Of a stretch of 64,000 bases of DNA, positions 55,168 through 64,000 are shown in pieces. The notes under the pieces are model-generated. The model saw only the letters and a program-made list of their open reading frames with translations. It made no database searches and had not been told where the DNA came from. Both the position numbers and the translations under genes were made by a program. Location of the stretch: contig JAAPAO010000039.1 of NCBI GenBank assembly GCA_013115145.1, positions 39,013-103,012 on the forward strand. The letters run 5' to 3'. The stretch's first letter is position 1, and each line of letters opens with the position of its first letter. Origin of the DNA: Perkinsus chesapeaki. Taxonomy: Eukaryota; Perkinsozoa; Perkinsida; Perkinsidae.

Positions 55168-57043
55168 TCAACCGGCTGGTGTCACCTCAAGCATCAACCC
55201 AGCCGGCTTTAGTGTCACCACGGTGTTGTACACTGGGGTCACCTTAGCATTTGGACTCAAACGAATATTATTAAATGCGATGAGGAGTTTTGCTGTCACG
55301 ATCATGGCTTCCTTGATAGCTAAGTCTCGGCCTGGGCACCTACGACGGCCGAAGCCAAAGGCTAGATGGCCATTAGCCTTCTCGCGATCGATCGAGTTAC
55401 CATCAGACGTGAACCAACGCTCAGGCCTGAAGAGAGAGATGCGAATATGTAGGCAAACTAGCGTGCAAGCTCGACAAGAACTTCACCTGAAGTCATTGCC
55501 TTCGCGCAACATTGGTGCTGCTAGAAGAACCAGGACCAGGGTTCCTGGTTTGATCAGCTTGCCTTCAATTTCAGCTTCGGTGGCAGCAGTAAGGGGGATG
55601 AGAGGGGCTGGAGAATGCAACTGATAAAGGGAGACAAAGATTGAAAAACGAGCGGCGATCGAGGAATAAAGCTTGCGAGAGGTGTGGTTCGTACACGGAG
55701 GGTCTCATGAATGCATGCTTCAATAAATGGCAGAGCATTAGTTTTCGCCGCAGAGACTAGATCATCTCGTGCTGCCAAGGCTTCCTGTCGAGCTTGTCGT
55801 TGAATATCCGGGTTCAGGCATAATAAATAGAGCAACCACGCTAGAGTGACGGATACAGTTTCACTCCCAGCAAGCCAGAACCTGATTACAAGGCAATCGA
55901 GCCTGTTACTTCACAAGGTTAAGTATCACAGCAGCACGTTGTCCGTGAGCTCCTTAGTAGTCAGTGATGCAAGAGCAGTCATATCAGCGTCTTCTTGTAT
56001 TATTTCGCGTAGATAGCGCCAGTCACCATGTAACTAACAAGTCAATCTCTGCTGGCGAGATACTGATGGTGACTCACCCGCCTGGCTGGCGGGAACACAG
56101 CTTTGCTCAGCATACGATCCTCATATAACACTTTCATCGGGGACATTCCGAACTCGCATAATCGATCTGTAAAGTCGATAATCAATTGCTGCGTTACTTG
56201 GGAGGTTAGGGTTCGGTCTGAGATGAAGGCTCTCCAGTTACAAGTGCAGGCTCACTCTCACTCCCTGGCTTTGTTGTTGAAACCGAAGCAATCTTCAGTG
56301 CAAACTCACGGATGTCATGCTCGGGTGACGACCAAACCATGAACTCCTCACCATCACGTCGAACCTTCAAAATCTGCGGATGAGAAAATTGTCGGCTTAT
56401 TTTACAGTGCGATTTTGATCTAGGTAGGCGTCATGTACTGACCAGCTCATCCGCCTCCGCACATAGAGTCGATATCAGTGCCAAAACGCGAGTCTCATTT
56501 AGAGGCGCGCTGCCATGTCTTCTCAGCCTCTGCCATTGGTTTCCCTCTGCAATGGCCATGTTCATCTCGTTCAGTAGCCTGGGTACTTTCCAACGAGCAA
56601 ACTTCTTAGGTCTTTGTTTTAAAAGCGAACGCCCAAGGTCAGGATCACTCACGACAACCACCGGACCTTTGGGGGTTCTGAGAATCATCATACAACTTAT
56701 CGGAACAGTCACGACGCTCTGTGCATACCTGATCGAGTACACTCTCTCGTGCTCTCTGGCTGAAGCATCGACGAAATCTACAACGCTACTGACGCCGCCG
56801 AGTGATGCGCGAATGAGTGATAGGAACTGAGATATAGTCACTCAGGCACCTTCGGGGGTGTTGAATAAATCTTACGCTTGGGCCCGGAAAAGGCGGCTTC
56901 AGGAACCAGTATCTTAGCTCAAAGCTGACTTTCGCGGCAATTACAGCCGTAAGTGCGATGATGTAATCCTTAGTGCGCAGGCGGGAGATAGTCTTGAGTA
57001 TCTTCTCCCCGCTGGCTTCAAGGAGGCTCCTGTAGGACTGCAT
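55168..57043 (-). CDS. Cytochrome P450 monooxygenase
   Basis: Eight exons keep phase: 57043-56876, 56826-56443, 56373-56262, 56196-56078, 56033-55930, 55881-55695, 55620-55487, 55426-55168 (stop TGA), giving 488 residues, normal for the family. N-terminal membrane anchor (YIIALTAVIAAKVSFELRYW) and the proline hinge PPFPGPS identify an ER microsomal-type P450. Helix I has AGSETVS (A/G-G-x-E/D-T), helix K has ETLR with RLHSPAP after it, the PERW block follows, and the heme loop is FGFGRRRCPGRDLA with the axial Cys in place. All key residues are present, so the enzyme should be active with a P450 reductase. Substrate and family number cannot be told from sequence by eye; the heme loop and the HSPAP element look like those of broad oxidative P450s. 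Confidence 0.93.
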
Positions 57044-60023
57044 TTCGAGATAGAAACCGACTGAAGATTCGATATGAATGCTCGATAGTGTATCTGCAAC
57101 AGTAAGCGCGGCGAGACACTAGCAGTAGTACCAAAGATTGTGATAAGCGATGCTACAAGGCGACGAAGAGTAGAAAGTGAAGCCTCGTGTCCTACATCCT
57201 GTGGGAAATCGCCTAAACGGTCGCGCACGCATGCACATCAGAGTGTGTGTCACATACAATGTGTGTGTTGTTCTTGTCTGTACCGGCAAAATGGGCGGCA
57301 AAATGATCCGGGCACTCTTTGGCAGACAAACATTTTTGCAAGTCGATGTTCGGAGGTTGTTAACTTTTGTGAGAAACTAAGCTCCAGAGACTTGCAGAAT
57401 GGAGGTTGTGAGCATCAGAGCTCGGTTGGGTGTACCTGTGTGGAGAGCCTGATTGGGTGTATCTGTGTGGTAAGACTGAATACTTCGAGCTCTGTAGATC
57501 AGCGGTATCTCATCAAGATGAGACTGCGAGTTGGGAGCCATTGTATTCTGCTACTTTCACATATGCCCTTTATGGTCCAAGTGAACCCTGCTGGGGGGTA
57601 GGATCTCTAGACACTAGTTGCACTTCTTTTCGGTGGACTATCAAGTTATGTTTCTCCAGCAGATGAGGTATCAACAGACTCTCTACAAATGCGACTCGCA
57701 GGTGTCGCTCCCGGTCGATCCCATAGTAACCCAACACTATCTTCCTGAGCGATAATGACGAGAACAATGGAGGGGTCAAAGGGAAAAGGAGTTATTCTAG
57801 GGCATTTAACCAACTAATCTATGTACTCGCATGCCCTTTAGCCACGAAAGTGCAGTACGTGCAAGTAAGTACAAGCAAACAAGTTGGATTCAACCCACAG
57901 CAACAGACTTCGTTGCTGTGCGTCACGTGGTAATCAACAAGGCTATCAATCGCGATCGCCCAAATGATGGCGCATGCTACAACTAATGCTATAGATATAG
58001 GCAAATATCAGATCGAAGTAGTATTGATGATAGGCAGAGGAAACGCAGCGTATGATACAGCGATAATTACAGTATAGCCTATACTCTATAGGTGTTAAGA
58101 ACCATCGGAGGTTGTGCAATGTGTGTTCTACTGTACTGTACTTTGGAAAGGATAGTTTAAGCCGTAAGCGCGTTCAGCACGTTGCACAACGCGGCGCGTT
58201 GAACGCGCTGTAAGCATTCCATCTTCCTCTACCCCCGTCAGGCCTCAAGACGAAGTGGATGCACTTCTAACAGTATGATGGTTTCTTAGCAGAGAAGGAC
58301 CGAACCTGGTATCAGTGGGTTTGACAACTTTCCCAGATGTATTGGTATCCTCCCCAGAATAAGGTTGAGTGCAGGGGGTGACTCGCTCTTAAAGCGTATC
58401 TGTAAATTTGATGATGCCTTCTTTAGCATGCATAGTAATTCAGCTCTCGTGGAGATAACCCAACACTACCCTCACGACCACCAGTTGGGCTGCACATTGA
58501 AGGATAGTGTACCCAAGCTGTTCCAGGCGTTGGCCCATAAGCCACCACGCACGATGGTGGCTTCAACGCCAGCCTTATAACTGGCCAACCAGCAATAGCT
58601 ACGACAAGTACGGAGGTTCCCAAGGGAGGAGCGGTGAATATCGTATTCACAATTCATAATATGCCAGGAACAACCATATTGAAAGCGAGAAAAGGTGTGA
58701 GTCTAGAGTTAGGAGTAGATCGTAGTCGGGCCCTTTGGGCCAAAGGGCCCGACTACGATCTACTCCGCTCTGATATCAGAGCGCCGCTGAGCAGTGTATT
58801 AGCAAGAGCCATCAATGATATTGCACCGATTTTCTGGACTTGATGCGGGACTCAACCTGTGTTGATGATCAACTGATCAACAGTGAATCTCCCTATAAGG
58901 TTTACGGGAACCTTCTCGCCGGCTGAGTCAGAGGAAGGCTTGGGTATGGTCATGGAGCTCGAAGGCTTTAAGCCTTGGGGAGCTCAAAGCCGAGGATTGA
59001 AGTCTTAGGCTTTAAATTGAAGCGCACCTAACAGAATTGGCTTCGGTTGAGCTAAGTCTATAGATCTTTAAAACCAAGTTGGCACTCGAAATTTATATCC
59101 TATTTTGGTAGCAAGTGTCGAGGATTATTCGCTAAAATAGTGTCATCATGTTTTTTGCAGCTAACTGCCCACTACTGCGCCTCAATGGTATCTCTAGTTT
59201 TCTGTATTCCTGGAGAGTTGATGCTGAACAGAACGGCGAAACAGCGACAGACGGTGTTAGTCTATAGTGAGTTCGGAAATCCCCGTACCATCACATCATA
59301 GATGAAAGGTTTTCGATGAGGCAAGATAGACTGGTGCCACATCAGTGATGTGTCCAGATGGTACAAACAGCACTAGGAAGACTAGAAAAGTTTCCGATGA
59401 AAGCAAATGGATGGGCGATAGATAAGAAAATCGAGTTCGTTTTACGTTTGATCTCGAATGAAAATCTCATGGGGCATATAATTTCATGAGTTCATGTGGC
59501 AATAATCGAATATTGGACGGTTTAGGAAGCATAATAAGTGACGGAGTGATGAACGCAGTGTGTCTTGTGTTACTGGTGCGGTTTCCAGTGGCCCCGAAAG
59601 GACCACAAAACCGCTACCTTCGATAACGGGTTTTGTACATCGTGATTGAAAGGTACACAATATAACCATTTTCATGAGCAGATAGTATGTGAAGCAGTAC
59701 ATTACAAATAGTAGTATAATATAAATTATTACCATACTGCTGAACTGTGTAGTAACTGCCTGCACAGATACTGCTGCACTATCTGTTACGTTAGACGATA
59801 GTATGAATTGCGTTTGAATGACATCTGATATAATATAGCACAAGCAGTCATTATTGTACTAACGACCCAAGCCTTCCGTGGGATGAAATGTGCCCGGGAA
59901 CTTTGAAACTTCTCCGAAAGCATCGGGGAGATTGAGATTCTGCCATGTCTAAAACGTCTATTCTGCCTTGTAGGATTCTGCCTCCAGTTCAGTGATGTTT
60001 GAGTTTGAAAACCACTCTGTGCT
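57044..60023. other. Gene-poor region with palindromes
   Basis: No phase-consistent gene was found. It contains a perfect long palindrome (58712-58766), a 10-bp inverted repeat AGCGCGTTCA/TGAACGCGCT at 58163-58209, a 9-bp inverted repeat AAGCCACCA/TGGTGGCTT near 58540, and B-box-like GGACCGAACCTGG near 58298. A minus-strand frame at 59484-59843 has one hydrophobic segment (MVIIYIILLFVMYCFTYYLL) but no other support. Confidence 0.4.
58712..58766. repeat. Perfect 27-bp palindrome with 1-bp centre
   Basis: Left arm 58712-58738 (GGAGTAGATCGTAGTCGGGC then CCTTTGG) and right arm 58740-58766 are exact reverse complements around a single G. It is inside an open but domainless frame. It could be a cruciform or transposition scar, or an artefact of read-through at a fold-back; origin unknown. 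Confidence 0.95.
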
Positions 60024-60077
60024 ATGGGGAAACAATTGAGCCTCGAAGATGTGGAGGAATCACGCGAGAGTTGCCAG
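60024..60077 (+). CDS. Possible first exon with N-myristoylation motif
   Basis: ATG followed by GKQLSLEDVEESRESCQ and a GTGAGA donor. MGxxxS at the N-terminus fits an N-myristoylation signal. No downstream exon could be joined with confidence; an open frame at 60289-60513 is the nearest candidate but its phase was not shown to match. Confidence 0.3.
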
Positions 60078-62434
60078 GTGAGACGAACTGCACTGTTGCA
60101 GGTTCTTAGTAGGAACTAAGTTCCTGGAACTTGTTACTAACTTAGGTTTGCGGTCAAGCATAGATAAATTATAAACTTGTGAGAGTGACATGGTGCCACG
60201 TATGATCTTCCAATACGGTATACTTGAATGACTTGTGCTTCTCGAGTGATTTGCAAACGCTTATAACACAGACATCGGGTATCCTCAAATGAACTTTCCG
60301 GGACAACATCGTTTATTGCGTCAGAGCATCAACAAGGCTATTGGTATGATGCTATGCCCAGTCTCATCTTATACCGATGAGCCGTGGGCCGTGTCCGGCT
60401 CGACATACTCTAAGGAAAGTATCCCAGGAATTATGTACCAGGTGAATGGGTGGGCGACTCATACTAAGAGAAAGGCTCACAAATGGTCCCCAAGGCTAGC
60501 AAACTCGTTATAATGTATAGTGTCGTTGACTGAGTCCACACCGTGGGGCACTGATTGTCCACCACTATTGGATGAACTAGGTGTGTTTTCAGGTTGTGAC
60601 CCACAACTTGTGGGTAGGACCTCCTGAACACAGGAATCTATTGATCCAATTGTTGTGATTGTACGTGTGAAAGTGGTCGATGCTATTGTGATCGCGTCGT
60701 CACATAATAGACTTTCCAGGCGGTTTAAGATTAATTTCCCCAAGTGCAGAAAGCCGCATGACGAACATTCGATGAGTATTGAATTGTTATGGAATGAGTC
60801 GTGAACTTTCGAAATGTATCAGGTAGTAGTGTTCCATCGTGTGAGCTTAATAAAGGTAAATCAGGGATAATAAGCCTACTTTAGTTAAACTTACACAATC
60901 TTCAAACCTCACCAAGTACTACAGTAATACCTATGAGCAGTGTATGTAACACATATTTCACTCCGTGTTGCCACACTTCCCCCCATACTCTAGTCGCTGT
61001 AGATATCGAACACTATTGTGGCATAACAGGATTACCTACACGACGAGTAGTACTTGCACTGCATTATACTTGTGTTGACCACCACATCATGTATAGGAGT
61101 TCAAACTACGATTAAGGAATTCTATGCCAATAGTTCACCGAAATATAATTTTCCATGTGCATATTTGAAATATGATATTTCCGACACAAGTCAATAATAA
61201 AACGGAAAATAGTGCACATTACATTTCTGAAGGCAGTTGGGAATACGACTGAGTACTCTTACGTAAGCGTTTGATATATACTTCATGTCTGTCATTCAAC
61301 ATGGCTTCACTGTCAACTCAAGAATTATTCCGTTCATTGAACGGAATATGTCGAACGGCGTTTAATATATTGCCGTTTTAGGATGGCCCACTGCACGTAT
61401 GCCCCAGGGAAGAAAAATTGCCAAAAATTGCATCAACATATCCGAAAACGCATGCGCAAGTGCTCCGGGTAGATTTGCAGCGGCCACGCTTGAGTTTTTA
61501 CTAGTGTCATGAAAAACTGCCCTCTTCCACTCAGATCGGGATGGTTAAAACGTCCAAGCCGTAAATCAGATCCTGGAAGTTTTTCAATCAGACATACGTC
61601 GTGGATAAGTACCTACACGCATGCACAGGCACGCATGCCCAATGGTCGCTGATGTTTTTGTTAATAGTTTCATAGCGAACAATAGTTTAGCTGTGCTGTT
61701 GGCATCAAATAACGGCCGAGATCGTCAAGTATATCGTGTATGATTTTCGTCAATGCATGTAGCTTAGATCGAAAGATATTAGCATTTTTGCGCACAAATC
61801 TCCTGGAACGCGATTTTGAACAGGAGTCTGTGGGAACTTGTGTCGCGGTATCAGTTGATGAACTCCTGAGAATAACAGAACAAAGGAGCTTAAGCCAAAA
61901 CACCAATACTACGACCCTGGGAGTCCCAGGCTGGGACAATAGGTATAAGCGCACTAACCTCAGGTCTGCACCAATCTATGTGTACGCACACACAATTACT
62001 CTGCGCAACTAGTCGATATTGGGCTCGATAGCTATGAAGGGAATGGCGAAGGTTTGAACCATCAGACAACCCTCTAGGATATAGTAACACCCTTCGGACA
62101 TAACAAGTTGTTTGATAATCAGTAGCATAGCAAGATTGTGCCCTGGAAATCGGATTAATGCCCTGTGGAAAAGGATTTACCCCACAACACTTGCCGTCAA
62201 CCCGATGTGCATTTCGCGCTCGCCCCGGGGGGCCCAAACCCCTGAGCACGAAAAGGCGTTGTTGGCGGGCAATCATGCTTTTGGTAAAGCAAGGATGCGC
62301 CGGTACCCAGATAGAATTTCTACTTCGAGTTTTTCGGGAAAACTCCCCCGTGAAAGGATGGATCGCACCTCCTACATTGTTGTCATATGTTCCCGCTGTT
62401 GCTTATGTCAGCTTCCCGTCAAGTACCGATTTCA
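60078..62434. other. Gene-poor region, no supported feature
   Basis: Only short open frames on both strands. The last 150 bp should hold the promoter and leader exon of the secreted peptide gene at 62435, judged from its similarity to the 17-kb locus. Confidence 0.35.
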
Positions 62435-62587
62435 ATGCGCTTCGTCTACTTCGGTATTATTATCGCGATGGTTTCAAAGTTGGAGGCTCAAGGTCTTGGA
62501 GATTGCGATCCTGACGATCCCTCTTCTTGCCCCGTTGGATGCATGTGTGAGAAGTGGTTCGGTCGTCACATATGCGTTCACGAGTAA
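62435..62587 (+). CDS. Small secreted cysteine-rich peptide, copy 2
   Basis: 50 residues: signal peptide MRFVYFGIIIAMVSKLEAQG, then a mature part with five cysteines, in CDPDDPSSCPVGCMCEKWFG and HICVHE. It is clearly related to the product at 17201-17356 (MRF(V/I)Y(F/Y)G, CDP(D/N)D, CP(V/A)G, (H/Y)IC), and the DNA just upstream, including the acceptor-like TGTCAG and CTTCCCGT, is also shared. Copy 2 has gained a Cys in the VGCMC stretch. Function unknown. The 54-bp tandem repeat begins 64 bp after its stop codon, in the probable 3' UTR. Confidence 0.6.
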   Translation: MRFVYFGIIIAMVSKLEAQGLGDCDPDDPSSCPVGCMCEKWFGRHICVHE

Positions 62588-62650
62588 CAGCATACGACAA
62601 CATTGATCCCAGCGACGCTGTACCAGCTATCTGCGGACTTCTACAAGAGG

Positions 62651-62820
62651 CAGACTGTTCAACAGCAATCTGGTCATCTTTCCTAAGCGGACTTCTATTA
62701 TATTCAGACTGTTCAACAGCAATCTGGTCATCTTTCCTAAGCGGACTTCTATTATATTGAGACTGTTCAACAGCAATCTGGTCGTCTTTCCCTGAGCAGA
62801 CTTCCATCATAGGCAGACTA
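62651..62820. repeat. 54-bp tandem repeat, three to four units
   Basis: Units start at 62651, 62705 and 62759, each beginning with (C/G)AGACTGTTCAACAGCAATC; a fourth, diverged one follows. The period is a multiple of three, and on the minus strand the array is open and reads as an 18-residue repeat, KDDQIAVEQSxYNRSPLR. A single diverged unit lies after the paralogous peptide gene near 17384-17440, so the array arose by local amplification of an existing 3' sequence. Confidence 0.9.
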
Positions 62821-64000
62821 TTTAACGGCTATCTGGTCGTCCTTGCGGAGCTAATGGCAACCTGCGTGACGGCGCTTTGCTCGTCTGCACACAGCATGAA
62901 GATGCCTAGCTCGTCACAAGTTGGCAACTCGTGGTTGTGACCCGCAGCCGAGACCATCAAGCCCCACTATCGTTTATTCACTCACTTCCGCGCGTAGTGC
63001 AGAGAGTTGCGTTCGTTATAGGTCTTACAAGCAGTGGCGCTAACCTAGTCTTTCCTGTTCTGGCTTCGGTGACGTAGTCGGCCACGGGACATGCTAGGCT
63101 TCCTTGGTTTGATGCCACTGCGGAGTCCGTAACAGTGACTGAACTTACGTAGTCCGCAAATGCCCGCATTGCCAAGTAGTTACTGGACCAAGGAGCGATG
63201 TTGTAAACATTTGTTAGATTCACCGGTGCTGCCGACCCCGAGGGAGGAATGCTAAATGATGTTGATCGAAGTCCGTGTCCCTGTGGAACAATGCAAGATG
63301 AACCGCATGTACATTGCTCATTGTGCAAGACTGTTCTATGTCATCCAAAGTCCAGATATCTCAAAATAATTGTGTACTATAGACTGGGCCATAAGTCTGT
63401 CTGTGAGCTGCCCGCGGCCTTGCTCCACCAGGAGAGGCTTTTATATTTCCCTTCCAAACAAGTGAAGCTGGCAAGGTTGGTTCCTCAGGCAGCCTGGAAC
63501 AGAGAAGGTTCGCCTGTCGCCATGCTATGTCTTTTACTGAGGTAGCGGCTCTAGTCCTTACTAAACATTTCTTGAGTCTCTTTGTTTGCAACAGGTGCGA
63601 TAAGTGTTTCAGTACTAGAACTTAAAGCGCAAGATGAGTGATTAACAGAAACATGCTCATAAATAACAAACTCACTCCTTCGCAAAACCGGCCGGGACGT
63701 AGCTAGTGTCCATCCGTATGCCGCGACCAGCTGAAATACAATAATAGCAGCTCAAGGTCGATACAACATAAAGAGGATGGATCAGACGAGCCAAGTACCC
63801 TACTAGGGCACGTTTGCTCTACCGACACTTACTCCTGTTTAGTGACTCTGACTCAGAGGCCTTATCTGGAACGAGCCTCGCTGAGGTTATGCGCCACGGT
63901 GCGCTGATGTCCGGTCGGATACCAGTAAGATGCACGTCGTGTTGGCTTGTTCCATCTCTAAGAACGCGCCACAACATGAGAAGAAGGCTAGAGGTGTCAG
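62821..64000. other. Right edge, possible partial gene on the minus strand
   Basis: A segment at 63149-63251 (-) lies between an acceptor-like ATTTAG and a GTAAGT donor and encodes NLTNVYNIAPWSSNYLAMRA; it may be an exon of a gene continuing past the window. The next segment in the same frame (to 62978) is also open. No domain and no partner exon were recognised. Confidence 0.3.

Overview
This is a nuclear window from a unicellular eukaryote, most likely an alveolate protist of the Perkinsus/dinoflagellate/apicomplexan group. That placement is inference: it rests on the gene set (SF-assemblin, BT1-type transporter, Mei2-type RRM, FHA plus RING-variant protein, CS-domain protein, katanin p80) and on the gene architecture. 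Genes are cut into many short exons by GT-AG introns, many only 36-60 nt long, often with a CTAAC-like branch point. Exon joins below were read by eye and accepted only where reading phase is kept across every junction. No virus, CRISPR array, rRNA gene or bacterial operon was seen.

Layout. 1-3117 (-): RRM plus KH RNA-binding protein, running off the left edge. 4103-8094 (+): ten-exon DEK-like chromatin protein. 8310-11192 and 12037-15168 (+): tandem pair of four-helix membrane proteins with a cysteine-rich loop. 17201-17356 (+): tiny secreted cysteine-rich peptide, with a diverged copy at 62435-62587. 19298-20434 (-): TB2/DP1/HVA22 (REEP/Yop1) ER-shaping protein. 21355-22462 (-): pepsin-like protease with a broken frame. 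22798-24138 (+): BT1-like transporter. 26370-28720 (+): basic protein followed by, or joined to, a J-domain protein. 31440-33523 (+): two unrecognised proteins. 34155-35615 (+): signal-anchored CS-domain protein. 36146-38515 (+): two small membrane proteins around a minisatellite holding an assembly gap. 38758: tRNA-Ala. 38956-40452 (+): Mei2-like protein. 40631-42092 (-): SF-assemblin. 43082-44022 (-): C-terminal exons of a membrane-anchored cyclophilin-like protein. 46286-47953 (+): RING-variant plus FHA protein. 49950-54858: two identical tRNA-Trp genes (-), one upstream of and one inside an intron of a 13-exon katanin p80 gene (+). 55168-57043 (-): eight-exon cytochrome P450. 57044-64000 is gene-poor and rich in repeats and palindromes.

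Functional links are loose, as expected for a eukaryotic chromosome. Katanin p80 and SF-assemblin both belong to microtubule/basal-body biology; the RRM-KH and Mei2-like proteins are RNA regulators; TB2/DP1, CS-domain and P450 proteins are probably ER residents. The most unusual material is the tandem four-helix pair, the secreted-peptide pair with a locally amplified 54-bp unit, several dispersed non-autonomous repeat families found in introns and spacers, and tRNA-like (B-box) fragments that recur in introns.
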